Assembly (NCBI GenBank): GCA_001577345.1
Contig: LSLI01000007.1
Coordinates: 1 to 64,000, forward strand
DNA from: Candidatus Gallionella acididurans
GTDB lineage: Bacteria; Pseudomonadota; Gammaproteobacteria; Burkholderiales; Gallionellaceae
Direction of reading: 5' to 3'
Length of the DNA stretch: 64,000 nucleotides
Of this stretch, positions 34,644 to 43,857 are shown one piece after another. The number at the start of each line of letters is the position of its first letter. Within the stretch, counting starts at the first letter, position 1. Under the pieces are notes generated by a model, which did not search any database, had not been told where the DNA came from, and saw only the letters and a list, made by a program, of their open reading frames with translations. Both the position numbers and the translations under genes were made by a program.

Positions 34644-35576
34644 TCATGCCCGCTCCGCCAGGCGTTCGCCAAGAAGACCGGACGGCCTGAACACCAGCAC
34701 TGCGATCAGGACCAGGAATGCGAACACATCCTGGTAGTTGCTGCCAAAGAATCCCCCGCTCAGGTCGCCTATGTAACCCGCGCCCAGACTCTCGATCAGG
34801 CCCAGCAACAAACCGCCCAGCATCGCGCCGCGCAAGTTGCCTATCCCGCCCAGCACCGCGGCGGTAAAGGCTTTCAGTCCAAGCAAAAAACCCATGTAGT
34901 AATGCGCCAGACCGTAGTTGGCGCTGACCATCAATCCTGCCACGGCAGCCATCGCCGAGCCGAGCATGAAGGTGATCGATATCACCCGGTTGACGTCCAC
35001 CCCCATCAACTGCGCGGCGTGCTGATTTTCTGCGATCGCGCGCATCGCGCGTCCCAGCCGGGTGTGATGCACGACCACCATCAAGCCGGCCATGATCGCC
35101 ACTGCCATGATAAAGATAATGATTTGAATATCGTTGATGACCGCACCGCCGAAACTGTGGGTCGTGTTGGCGAACAGCTGCGGAAATGAATGATAGTCGC
35201 GCCCCCAGATCATCATGGCCAGATTCTGCAATACGATGGACACGCCTATCGCAGTGATCAGCGGGGCAAGACGGGGGGCGTGTCTCAGGGGGCGGTAGGC
35301 GATGCGTTCGATGCCATAACCCAGGGCCATGCATCCCGTTATAGCCAGCATGACGCTGACCGGCAATGCCAGCACCGGCGGTATCCCCCAACCCAGCATT
35401 GCGGTCAGCGAGGAGAGAACCAGCATTGCGCCGACCATCACCACCTCGCCATGGGCAAAGTTGATCAGGCCAAGTATGCCGTACACCATCGTGTAGCCCA
35501 GCGCCACCAGGGCATAAATACTGCCCTGCACCAGGCCGTTAATTATTTGCTGCAGCAGGATTTCCATAATTGGCAA
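34644..35576 (-). CDS. livH: Branched-chain amino acid ABC transporter permease LivH
   Basis: A 310-aa permease with about eight TM segments. The N-terminus IINGLVQGSIYALVALGYTM and the region HTRLGRAMRAIAEN are classic LivH. It follows livK by 44 bp, with a hairpin in between. It pairs with LivM. Confidence 0.94.
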   Translation of the reverse strand: MPIMEILLQQIINGLVQGSIYALVALGYTMVYGILGLINFAHGEVVMVGAMLVLSSLTAMLGWGIPPVLALPVSVMLAITGCMALGYGIERIAYRPLRHAPRLAPLITAIGVSIVLQNLAMMIWGRDYHSFPQLFANTTHSFGGAVINDIQIIIFIMAVAIMAGLMVVVHHTRLGRAMRAIAENQHAAQLMGVDVNRVISITFMLGSAMAAVAGLMVSANYGLAHYYMGFLLGLKAFTAAVLGGIGNLRGAMLGGLLLGLIESLGAGYIGDLSGGFFGSNYQDVFAFLVLIAVLVFRPSGLLGERLAERA

Positions 35577-35581
35577 ACAAG

Positions 35582-35603
35582 AACGGCACGAGAATGTGCC
35601 GTT
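35582..35603 (-). terminator. Hairpin between livK and livH (partial terminator)
   Basis: A perfect 8-bp stem (AACGGCAC / GTGCCGTT) with a 6-nt loop is followed on the minus strand by CTTGTTT. It sits 18 nt after the livK stop. It could be an attenuator or an mRNA-stabilising stem that leaves binding protein more abundant than permease, as is common in binding-protein operons. Confidence 0.55.
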
Positions 35604-35620
35604 GGTAACCGGACATTAAC

Positions 35621-36799
35621 TCAATGTGCCGCAGCGCTGTTCGCGGCCATTGTGTACAACGGTTGCCACGTGCCGTGCTGCACCTGATACACGGTAATGG
35701 CGCCGCCCTTTAAATCACCTTTTGCATCGAACTGTATCCTGGCCGTCACCCCGTCGTAGGAAATATTGGCAAGCGCCGCCAGATATTTTTCCGGGTCAGC
35801 CGAACCCGCCTTCTGCATCGCGGCGATCATCACATTCACGGCGTCGTAACAGTAGGGAGCATACAACTGGATAGGCCCGTACTTGGCGACGAATCGCCCG
35901 GAGAACGCCTTGCCGCCCGGCATCTTGTCCAGCGGCACGCCGGGCAAGGAGGCATAGGCACCTTCGGCGGCAGCGCCCGCCAGCTTGATGAATTCCGGAG
36001 TTTTGCTGCCGTCACCAGTCATGAATTTCGCGTCTAGCTGCAGCGCCTTGAGCTGCTTTGCCATCGGCCCGCCTTGCGCATCCATCCCGCCATAAAACAG
36101 CAGGTCGGGTTTCTTGCTTTTCACCGCGGTCAGCACCGCGGTAAAGTCCATCGCCTTGTCGTTGGTGTATTCACGCGCGACGATTTGCGCGCCGTTGGCC
36201 TGCGCGGCCTTGATGAACTCATCCGCCAGACCCTGTCCGTACGCGGTACGGTCATCGATCACCGCGATGTTCTTCGCGCCCAGATTTTTTGCCGCATATT
36301 CCCCCAGCACATGTCCCTGCTGCGCGTCATTCGCCATCACGCGGAATGCCGTCTTGAAACCCTGGGCTGTGTAGGCGACCGCCGTGGCGGAAGGCGAAAT
36401 CTGGGGAATGCCGTTATCGCTGTAGATTTTTTCCGCGGGTATGCTGGTTCCTGAATTCATGTGACCGATGACACCGCTCACTTTGTCGTCCGCCAGCTTC
36501 TGTGCCACGATGGTTGCGCTCTTGGGATCAGCCTGGTCGTCTTCACTGATCAATTCGAAATGCACCTTGCGCCCGCCTATATCAATACCCCTGGCGTTGG
36601 CTTCATCTGTCGCCATGCGCGCGCCATTCTCGTTATCCTTGCCCAGATGCGCCTGCGGGCCGGTCAGCGGGGCCGACGCGCCAATGCGAACGACCAGGTC
36701 GGCGGAAGCGTTTTGCTCGGTCGTGGCCGATTTTCCGCAACCAAGCAGCATCAGCGTTGCTGCAGCCAGCGATAACGAACGGGCAAAATGAGAAATCAT
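35621..36799 (-). CDS. livK: Branched-chain amino acid ABC transporter substrate-binding protein LivK
   Basis: A 392-aa periplasmic binding protein of the type I fold, anchored as a lipoprotein (lipobox LLGCGKS, Cys at about residue 21). VRIGASAPLTGPQAHLGKD and DDQADPKSATIVAQKL are typical of Leu/Ile/Val-binding proteins. It is the first gene of the livKHMGF operon on the minus strand, so the promoter should be in 36800-36880. Confidence 0.93.
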   Translation of the reverse strand: MISHFARSLSLAAATLMLLGCGKSATTEQNASADLVVRIGASAPLTGPQAHLGKDNENGARMATDEANARGIDIGGRKVHFELISEDDQADPKSATIVAQKLADDKVSGVIGHMNSGTSIPAEKIYSDNGIPQISPSATAVAYTAQGFKTAFRVMANDAQQGHVLGEYAAKNLGAKNIAVIDDRTAYGQGLADEFIKAAQANGAQIVAREYTNDKAMDFTAVLTAVKSKKPDLLFYGGMDAQGGPMAKQLKALQLDAKFMTGDGSKTPEFIKLAGAAAEGAYASLPGVPLDKMPGGKAFSGRFVAKYGPIQLYAPYCYDAVNVMIAAMQKAGSADPEKYLAALANISYDGVTARIQFDAKGDLKGGAITVYQVQHGTWQPLYTMAANSAAAH

Positions 36800-36881
36800 G
36801 GTCTATCCCTTGATGAGGTGCATGGATTATGCGGAGCAGGCGTGATGCTTGTCAATTTAACCCGGAAAATTCGCAGACAAC

Positions 36882-36903
36882 AAAAAGGCCGGTTGCGCCG
36901 GCC
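36882..36903 (-). terminator. Rho-independent terminator of the first cytochrome c gene
   Basis: On the minus strand GGCCGG / CCGGCC form a perfect 6-bp stem around CGCAA, directly followed by five T. It lies 23 nt after the cytochrome stop. It closely resembles the terminator of the second cytochrome gene at 37556-37579. Confidence 0.85.
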
Positions 36904-36926
36904 AGTTACTGCTTGATGTCGCCAAC

Positions 36927-37289
36927 CTACTTGGTGGAAAGGCTCTGCTCGAACTTGACCAATTCAGTGATTTCCGCCTGCTTGGCACCGCTCGGATCGT
37001 TGGCCGGCATCGGCATGCTGCCCCAGTTGCCCGAACCGCCATGCGATACCTTCATCACCAAACCTTCGATCAGGGGGTATTCCTTGCCGTTATAGGTATA
37101 CTTGGTAACGCCACTGCCGGTGTACCTTCTGGCAACATCCCTCCAGGCCGGACCGACCACACGCTTGTCAATCGCGTGGCAGGCGGTGCAGTTGAGCTTC
37201 TTGGCCAGCGCCGGCATTTCTTCCGCCATTACACCAGCCGCAGCTACCAGGCTTGATAATGCAACCACACTTGCAATAATAGATTTCAT
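36927..37289 (-). CDS. Small periplasmic class I cytochrome c
   Basis: A 120-aa protein starting at ATG 37289, with GGAGAG 5 nt upstream; a frame to 37301 adds four residues without support. Signal peptide to about residue 22, then the heme-attachment motif CTACH (Cys34, Cys37, His38), GPAWRDVARRY and a late MPMPAND segment holding the axial Met. It is a c551/c552-like electron carrier. Its N-terminal third is nearly the same as that of the upstream cytochrome gene, so the pair arose by duplication. Confidence 0.9.
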   Translation of the reverse strand: MKSIIASVVALSSLVAAAGVMAEEMPALAKKLNCTACHAIDKRVVGPAWRDVARRYTGSGVTKYTYNGKEYPLIEGLVMKVSHGGSGNWGSMPMPANDPSGAKQAEITELVKFEQSLSTK

Positions 37290-37624
37290 ACTTCTCTCCA
37301 TTTCATAATTAAAGCACCTGAACTATTTTAAACCCGCCTCAACTTTGATTTTAAACAGGCAACCTGCCGGGCATAGCCGCCAGACCCAGACACCCGGATA
37401 GTCTTGTCAAGCAACCCGTTCCCTTTAAAATTTTTATTTACCGGCAATGGACAGTAACGCCGTCCTCCGAAGCAAAGTTGACAGCCCATTAGATATGGAA
37501 TCTTTGCCGCACACAAGTGGCGGCTAGTTATTCTTTGTAGGGTTCGGCACGGGCAATAAAAAGCCGGCTTGCGCCGGCTTTCTATAGGGTAGCTCCCTAT
37601 CCTTAGACATGACTCAGGACGGGC
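37290..37624 (-). promoter_or_regulatory. Spacer between the two cytochrome c genes
   Basis: A 335-bp gap. Its left part should contain the promoter and leader of the cytochrome at 36927, and its right part holds the terminator of the other cytochrome. Nothing else is recognisable; the short frame at 37328-37516 has no coding signature. Confidence 0.4.
37556..37579 (-). terminator. Rho-independent terminator of the second cytochrome c gene
   Basis: A 7-bp perfect stem (AGCCGGC / GCCGGCT) around a 4-nt loop, followed on the minus strand by a T-rich tract (TTTTTATT). It is 46 nt after the cytochrome stop. The stem, loop and tail match the terminator at 36882-36903, suggesting duplication of the whole transcription unit. 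Confidence 0.82.
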
Positions 37625-38035
37625 TTATTTTTTTTCCAGGCCAAGAATGAAGTCTACCAGTGTCTTGATGTCCGCTTGACTGACTCTCGGTGCATTCGGG
37701 ATCATCGCAGTCGTGGTGAACCAGTCGCCTTTGCCGCCCTTGGAAACTTTTTCTACCAGCCAAGCTTCAGGCGTGGCTTTGTCATGTTCCTTCAGGATTG
37801 CAGCAACCTTCTGGGTGGTTTGGTAAACCTTGGGATCAACGGCGGTTCCGGTAGCGCCCACCTTGTTGTAAGCCTTGGAAACATCTCTCCAGGCCGGGCC
37901 AACCAGTTTTTTCTCAACAGTGTGGCAAGCGGTGCAACCGCTCTTCTTTGCCAGCTCAGGCATGTCGGTCGCCATTGCACTGCCTGCAACCACCAAACTC
38001 GCTGCTGCAATCATGCTTACAAAAATTGATTTCAT
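37625..38035 (-). CDS. Small periplasmic class I cytochrome c
   Basis: A 136-aa protein from ATG 38035, with GGAGAG 4 nt upstream; the open frame to 38200 has no signal peptide at its start and is rejected. Signal peptide to about residue 22, heme motif CTACH (Cys34, Cys37, His38), GPAWRDVSKAY, and a late TTTAMIPN segment holding the likely axial Met. Compared with its neighbour it has about 16 more residues in the middle. It probably shuttles electrons in the periplasm, with c-type oxidases or iron/sulfur oxidation as possible partners. Confidence 0.9.
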   Translation of the reverse strand: MKSIFVSMIAAASLVVAGSAMATDMPELAKKSGCTACHTVEKKLVGPAWRDVSKAYNKVGATGTAVDPKVYQTTQKVAAILKEHDKATPEAWLVEKVSKGGKGDWFTTTAMIPNAPRVSQADIKTLVDFILGLEKK

Positions 38036-38362
38036 GTTCTCTCCATTTATAATTGATTTATTTTGAAACAACGCGAAGGCCTTGCCCCCGCTGACGATTC
38101 TAATCAACTCCATCCGCTTTGCAAACACTGCCAAGGCACGGCACATAATTAACGCTACAGTTAAGGCTAAAGTTGACTCTCCCCGTCGGGGGCAACACAA
38201 ACCCGATTGAAATCATAATGTTCGCAATCCGGCATGTCTTTGCGATGCTTAACAAATATACGGACACACCGGGCGATGCTCCCCCCGGTCATGCCCAATG
38301 GCATCCTTACTTAAATTTAATTTAATTTAATATTCGTTTTCCGGGATGCCTGAACCCGGCCG
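38036..38362. promoter_or_regulatory. Intergenic region upstream of the cytochrome pair
   Basis: A 327-bp gap, with both flanking genes on the minus strand. It should hold the promoter of the cytochrome at 37625-38035. Near its right end an AT-rich stretch (38311-38332) repeats the unit TTAAT/TTTAA about four times, and a GC dyad (ACCGGG/CCCGGT) lies at about 38267-38289 without a T-tract. No gene seen. Confidence 0.4.
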
Positions 38363-39274
38363 CTACAGCAGTTCGACCTGATACTCGACGATCAGGGTGT
38401 GCCGGGTTCCGGCGGCAACATTCACGACATTCTCGATCGCATTCCCCGACTCCACGCACACCATTTCGCGCCAGCCTTCCGGCTGCCCCAGATCGCCCAT
38501 CTTGGCGGCCTTTTCCGTCCACGGTGTCCACACCACCGTGGACAGGCTGCCGGACTTGGCGACATGAATCCGGCGCCCGAGCTTGTCGTCCTCGATCACG
38601 CACCCGGCTGCGGTATTAATGTAAACGCGGTCGGTCTCGCCAGAAAAGCTGATCGCGCCCGATTGCTTCCTGAGCGCGGAACCGCCGGCCTTGTCCCAAT
38701 AATCGCAGCCATCCAGTCCTTTGACGCGCCCCCCCCCGATGTCGCCGACACGGAAATAGGTATGCAAGGCTTCGCCGATCACAAAATCGGTCGCGCCGGT
38801 ATTTTCAGTGGCCAGTTCCATCCGCAGCGTTTCGCCGACGGTCACGGTCAAGTCCAGCGTGCCGGCATGCGGCCACTGCGAGCGGGTCTTCTCGCTTTGC
38901 ACCAGGCGCAGCGTCAGGTGCGTCGCGCCATCCGGCTCGGTGCCCGATTCCACGACTTGCCATGGCACGGTGCGCGCATAGCCGTGCCCGGGGAAAGCGG
39001 ATTCGGATGCATGCGCGCCGAACCACGGCCAGCACACCGGCACGCCGCCGCGTATCGATTTTCCCGCTGCAAGTTTCGCGTCGCGCGACAGCCATATCAC
39101 CGGCACGGCCTGGCTGTTCGGTTTCCATGTCATCAGGTGCGCGCCCTGCAAACAGAGCGACGCGCTTGCCTGCCCGTTGCTGATTTCCGCGACGATCAAG
39201 CCACTGGCATCCTCCCGGAATTTCAACTCCCCGTTGATGCCGAATTGCGTATTCAAATGCTGTGCTGTGGTCAT
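38363..39274 (-). CDS. D-hexose-6-phosphate mutarotase (YeaD-like)
   Basis: A 303-aa galactose-mutarotase-like protein. The beta-sandwich markers are present: [22 protein letters not shown], the catalytic His in [10 protein letters not shown], and the late [16 protein letters not shown] with CVESGN. It should interconvert the anomers of glucose-6-phosphate. It has an independent location between the cytochromes and lgt, with 139 bp to the divergent lgt start. Confidence 0.88.
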   Translation of the reverse strand: MTTAQHLNTQFGINGELKFREDASGLIVAEISNGQASASLCLQGAHLMTWKPNSQAVPVIWLSRDAKLAAGKSIRGGVPVCWPWFGAHASESAFPGHGYARTVPWQVVESGTEPDGATHLTLRLVQSEKTRSQWPHAGTLDLTVTVGETLRMELATENTGATDFVIGEALHTYFRVGDIGGGRVKGLDGCDYWDKAGGSALRKQSGAISFSGETDRVYINTAAGCVIEDDKLGRRIHVAKSGSLSTVVWTPWTEKAAKMGDLGQPEGWREMVCVESGNAIENVVNVAAGTRHTLIVEYQVELL

Positions 39275-39413
39275 GTTTATGCTCTTTCTGTTTTTAAAAT
39301 TATGTGTGCGGAAACGGATCCAGGTTCCGGGGTTATTTACGGCTTGTCCGTCACTCGCGACGGCCTTCAGAGATGTCCGTATAATCGCCGCTTTGATTTT
39401 ACCCGATCAGACC

Positions 39414-40196
39414 ATGTTCGTTCATCCACAATTCAACCCTGTCGCCCTGCAACTCGGCCCGCTTGCCATTCATTGGTACGGCCTGATGTACCTTGCAGGA
39501 TTCCTGACCTTTTTGTGGCTGGGGCGCAAACGCATCGCCACGCTGAACAATCCGAAAATCAATACAAAACTGCTTGACGACCTGTTGTTTTATGGCGTGC
39601 TCGGCGTGATTTTCGGCGGACGGTTGGGCTACGTGCTGTTTTACAAGGCCGGATATTACCTCGCCCACCCGCTGGAGATTTTCGCAGTCTGGCAAGGCGG
39701 CATGTCATTTCACGGCGGCTTTCTGGGCGTACTGGCGGCGACGTTGTGGCTGGCCCGCAAACAACAATTGCCCCTGCTGCAACTGACCGACTTCATTGTG
39801 CCACTGGTACCCCCCGGCCTGGCCTTCGGGCGCCTCGGCAATTTCATCAACGGCGAACTGTGGGGACGACCCACCGATGTGCCATGGGCGATGATATTTC
39901 CCAGAGTGGATAACCTGCCGCGCCATCCTTCCGAGCTTTACGAATTCGCTTTGGAGGGCGTGCTGCTGTTCACGCTGTTGTGGTTGTATGCGCGCAAACC
40001 GCGTCCGGTCGGCGCCGTATCGGGGTTTTTCCTGATCGGCTACGGCAGCTTCCGTTTTCTCGTGGAATTCACCCGCGAGCCCGACGACTTTCTCGGACTG
40101 CTGTCGCTGGGCATGAGCATGGGGCAATGGCTGAGCCTGCCGATGATAATTGCCGGAATACTGCTGATGGTTTTCAGCTACAAGCGCGCCGCTTGA
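39414..40196 (+). CDS. lgt: Prolipoprotein diacylglyceryl transferase
   Basis: A 260-aa seven-TM enzyme. ATG 39414 gives the canonical N-terminus ([20 protein letters not shown]); the frame is open further upstream but not conserved. The Lgt signature [14 protein letters not shown] and the catalytic region [10 protein letters not shown] / MSFHGGFLG are intact. It transfers diacylglycerol from phosphatidylglycerol to the lipobox Cys of prelipoproteins, such as LivK here. Confidence 0.95.
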   Translation: MFVHPQFNPVALQLGPLAIHWYGLMYLAGFLTFLWLGRKRIATLNNPKINTKLLDDLLFYGVLGVIFGGRLGYVLFYKAGYYLAHPLEIFAVWQGGMSFHGGFLGVLAATLWLARKQQLPLLQLTDFIVPLVPPGLAFGRLGNFINGELWGRPTDVPWAMIFPRVDNLPRHPSELYEFALEGVLLFTLLWLYARKPRPVGAVSGFFLIGYGSFRFLVEFTREPDDFLGLLSLGMSMGQWLSLPMIIAGILLMVFSYKRAA

Positions 40197-40267
40197 CACA
40201 CGCCCACCTCTCGCACACTATCCCTGGCATCAAAATGATACGCCATCTCTTTTACTAGGGCATCACT

Positions 40268-41548
40268 TTGGACGACATCTCTCTAGGCACGCTGCTGGGC
40301 ATTTTGCTGCTGCTGCTGATTTGCGGCGCATGGTTTTCCGCCGCGGAAACCAGCATGATGGCGATCAACCGCTATCGGCTCAGCGCGCTGGTGCGCAAGG
40401 GCAGCAAGAGTGCCAAGCTCACCTCCAGGCTGCTCGCGAAAATCGACAAGCTGCTGGGATCGATATTGTTCGGCAACACCCTGCTCAATGTCGCCGCAGC
40501 CGCCGTAACCAACGTGCTGGTTTTGCGCATATTCGGGGCCAGTGAACTGGCCCTGCTGCTGGGCACGCTAGCCATCACCTTTGTGCTGCTGGTCGTCAGC
40601 GAAATCATGCCCAAGATCATCGCCGCCAGCCATCCCGAACGCGTCGCGCTGCCTTCCAGCTACCTGCTCTCCCCGCTGGTCAAACTGTTTCATCCGGTTG
40701 TTTCGGTGGCTACCGCAATCGTGCACGGCCTGCTCTGGGTGGCGAGGATCAAGATCCAGACGGATCAGAGCAAACAAAAGATAACACTGGAGGAACTGCG
40801 CGGGCTGGTGCTGGATGCCGAGCACTTTTTGCCGCGCAAGCACCAGAAGATGCTGCTCAACCTGGTTGATCTCGAGCGCATCACCGTAAACGACGTGATG
40901 ATTCCGCGCAACCAGATCGAAGCGCTCGATATCAACGCCGCGGCGAACGAATTGCGCGAGCAGATCATTACCTGCCACCACACGCTCTTGCCGGTTTATG
41001 CCGACACCCCCAGCAACATCATCGGCATCCTGCATATCAAGCGCGCGCCCGCCTTGCTGCAGGAGACCGATCTGGACCTGGCCAGGCTGAGGGAAGTACT
41101 CAACGAACCTTACTTCATACCGTCCGACACCCCGCTGCTCAAACAGCTGCAGCAATTTCAGGAGCGCCACTTGCGACTCGGGCTGGTAGTGGACGAATAT
41201 GGCGAACTGCTCGGGCTGGTGACGCTGGAAAACATCCTCGAAGAAATCGTCGGCGAATTCACCACTCAATCCCCCGCGCAAACCGGCAAATTCCTGCGCC
41301 AGGACGATGGCAGCTTTTTGCTGGAAGGCAGCAGCAGTTTGCGCGAGCTGAACCGCAAGCTGGGCCTGCATCTGCCGCTGGATGGCGCCAAAACATTAAA
41401 TGGCCTGATCCTGGATCACCTCGGGGACATTCCGGAAACCGGCACCAGCCTGAAAATCTCGGGCTATCCCATAGAAGTCATTCAAACACAGGATCGCATC
41501 GTAAAAGTGGCGCGCATTTTTCCGGTCCCGCCGAAGAAGCCGCAATAG
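40268..41548 (+). CDS. HlyC/CorC family transporter with CBS domains (YfjD-like)
   Basis: A 426-aa protein. The N-terminal DUF21 membrane domain (about 1-180) has GAWFSAAETSMMAINRYRL, then a pair of CBS domains (about 200-330, with RITVNDVMIPRNQIEALD and GLVVDEYGELLGLVTLENIL), and a C-terminal CorC/HlyC domain. It probably transports Mg2+ or Co2+ or regulates divalent cation efflux. It starts after lgt with a 71-bp gap and may share its transcript. Confidence 0.88.
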   Translation: MDDISLGTLLGILLLLLICGAWFSAAETSMMAINRYRLSALVRKGSKSAKLTSRLLAKIDKLLGSILFGNTLLNVAAAAVTNVLVLRIFGASELALLLGTLAITFVLLVVSEIMPKIIAASHPERVALPSSYLLSPLVKLFHPVVSVATAIVHGLLWVARIKIQTDQSKQKITLEELRGLVLDAEHFLPRKHQKMLLNLVDLERITVNDVMIPRNQIEALDINAAANELREQIITCHHTLLPVYADTPSNIIGILHIKRAPALLQETDLDLARLREVLNEPYFIPSDTPLLKQLQQFQERHLRLGLVVDEYGELLGLVTLENILEEIVGEFTTQSPAQTGKFLRQDDGSFLLEGSSSLRELNRKLGLHLPLDGAKTLNGLILDHLGDIPETGTSLKISGYPIEVIQTQDRIVKVARIFPVPPKKPQ

Positions 41549-41639
41549 GAAACTTGCCTTTACAACAGGCGCAAAGCTCGGCATGATGCCCGCTGACATT
41601 GGCCTGCAAACATTCAGTGAATGATCCCGGGGAGACATT

Positions 41640-42862
41640 ATGGCGGTCGCAGCAAAAATCCAGAAAACCAAAGCCAAGGAATTTTCTTTTGCCTGGGAAG
41701 GGAAAGACAAATCCGGCAAAGTCGTCAAGGGGGAAATGCGGGCAGTCGGCGAGGCCAGCGCTTCCGCTTACCTGCGGCGCCAGGGGATCAATGCCACAAA
41801 AGTAAAACGCCAGCGCAACAAGGGTAAAAAATCACCGCCAAGGACATTACCCTGTTCACCCGCCAGCTTGCCGTCATGATGAAATCCGGCGTGCCCTTGT
41901 TGCAGGCTTTCGACATCGTGGGCAAGGCACACAGCAATCCTTCCGTGGCAAGACTGCTGCTGGCCATCAAGACGGATGTGGAAACCGGCAGCAGCCTGCA
42001 ACAGGCCTTCCTGAAATTCCCGCTGTATTTCGACGCCCTGTATTGCAACCTGATAGGCGCGGGCGAGGCAGCGGGTATTCTGGATGCCCTGCTGGAACGT
42101 CTTGCGACCTACATGGAAAAAACCCAGGCCCTCAAGGGCAAAATCAAATCGGCGCTGTTCTATCCCATTTCCATCATCGTGGTGGCTTTCGTCATCACCG
42201 CCGTGATCATGATTTTCGTCATCCCCGCGTTCAAGCAGTTGTTCGAGGGTTTCGGCGCGAAACTGCCCGGTCCGACCGTGGTGCTGATGAACATCTCGGA
42301 CGCTTTCGTCACTTACTGGTATTTGATTTTTGGCGGAATCGGTGGCGGCTTATACGCTTTCTTCTACTTCTGGAAACGCAGCAAGAAAATGCAGAACTTC
42401 CTGGACAAATGGTTTCTCAAATTGCCCATCTTTGGCGAACTGATACGCAAAGCCACGATCGCCCGCTGGACGCGCACGCTTTCCACGATGTTCGCCGCCG
42501 GTGTGCCCCTGGTCGAATCCCTGGATTCAGTCGCCGGCGCTGCAGGCAATGCCGTGTATTACAACGCCACCAAAGTCATACAGCACGCAGTCAGCGGCGG
42601 CAGCGGCCTGACTGCAGCGATGCAGGATACCGGGATATTCCCGAGCATGGTATTGCAAATGTGCGCCATCGGCGAGGAGGCCGGCTCACTGGACTCCATG
42701 CTCAGCAAGGTGGCCGATTTCTACGAGGCCGAAGTGGATGACGCGGTGACAGCCATCTCCAGCTTGATGGAGCCCGTCATCATGGTGGTTCTCGGTACGC
42801 TGATCGGCAGCATGGTGGTCGCGATGTATCTTCCGATCTTCAAGATGGGCGAAGTCATTTGA
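41640..42862 (+). pseudogene. pilC: Type IV pilus platform protein PilC, split by a frameshift
   Basis: The PilC/PulF homologue is broken into two overlapping frames. The first part (41640-41879) encodes the normal N-terminus (KEFSFAWEGKDKSGKVVKGE to KVKRQRNKGKK). The remainder (from codon ATC at 41831, in frame with 41876-42862) continues with ITAKDITLFTRQL, the three-TM core and two GspF domains to FKMGEVI. The reading shifts by one base in a run of six A at 41826-41831; seven A would restore one protein of about 407 aa. Everything else is intact, so a sequencing error, recent mutation or slippage at the A run are all possible. It precedes pilD, as in other betaproteobacteria, but pilB is not upstream. 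Confidence 0.88.
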
Positions 42863-42944
42863 TGAAAAAAACAGGAAAAAGATACAAGGTGCAAGGCGCA
42901 AGCTTATCCCCTGACAGCCGTTTCCCCACCCACGTCGCGGCACT

Positions 42945-43853
42945 ATGAGTCTCTTTGATCTGCTGCAAACGGTTCCCGCCGCATTTGTTGCCGCGTGCCT
43001 GATCCTCGGACTGATGGTCGGCAGTTTTCTTAACGTGGTAATCCATCGTTTGCCGAAAATGATGGAGCTGAACTGGCGGCAACAATGTGCCGAGTTCTCG
43101 TCCGCGGGCCAGGCCGACAGCGTTTCCCCGGAGACCGCGAGTGGGGAGCTTGCGACACATCCTCCCTACAATCTGATCGTGCCGCGCTCCGCGTGCCCGC
43201 ATTGCAATCATCCCATCAGCGCGTGGGAAAATATTCCCATCTTCAGTTATCTGCTGTTGCGCGGGAAATGCAGGGGCTGCGGCGCGGCCATTTCGCCGCG
43301 ATATCCGATCATCGAGGCGATCAGCGGCCTGCTGTGCGCCTATGCTGCCTGGCATTTCGGCTTCGGGCCGGCCGGGGCCGGCGCACTATTGCTCATCTGG
43401 GCCTTGCTGGCGCTCACCGCGATCGACTTTGACACGCAACTGTTGCCGGACGACATCACACTGCCCTTGCTCTGGACGGGTTTGCTGTTCAACCTGTCCG
43501 GGGTCTACACCGACATATCCAGCGCGGTGCTTGGCGCCGTGTTCGGCTATCTGGCGTTGTGGCTGGTGTACTGGGGATTCAAGCTCGCCACCGGCAAGGA
43601 AGGCATGGGCTACGGCGATTTCAAACTGCTGGCGGCGCTGGGAGCATGGATGGGCTGGCAGATGCTGCCGCTGATCATTCTGCTTTCATCACTGGTCGGC
43701 GCGGTGGCGGGCATCACCCTGATCGTTGCATTCAGGCATGGCCGGAACATTCCCATTCCCTTTGGCCCTTATCTGGCCGGGGGCGGGTTGATCGCCCTGT
43801 TCTGGGGGCAAACCCTGACCCGGGGATATCTGCATCTACTTTCGGTATCATGA
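42945..43853 (+). CDS. pilD: Type IV prepilin peptidase / N-methyltransferase PilD
   Basis: A 302-aa inner-membrane aspartic protease. The N-terminal zinc-binding cytoplasmic domain has two CxxC pairs (CPHC and CRGC). The two catalytic Asp lie in LTAIDFDTQLLPDDI and GYGDFKLLAALGAWMGW, the latter being the GxGD-like motif. It cleaves and N-methylates type IV prepilins. It follows pilC by 82 bp and precedes coaE by 4 bp, the common gene order. Confidence 0.94.
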   Translation: MSLFDLLQTVPAAFVAACLILGLMVGSFLNVVIHRLPKMMELNWRQQCAEFSSAGQADSVSPETASGELATHPPYNLIVPRSACPHCNHPISAWENIPIFSYLLLRGKCRGCGAAISPRYPIIEAISGLLCAYAAWHFGFGPAGAGALLLIWALLALTAIDFDTQLLPDDITLPLLWTGLLFNLSGVYTDISSAVLGAVFGYLALWLVYWGFKLATGKEGMGYGDFKLLAALGAWMGWQMLPLIILLSSLVGAVAGITLIVAFRHGRNIPIPFGPYLAGGGLIALFWGQTLTRGYLHLLSVS

Positions 43854-43857
43854 ACTG

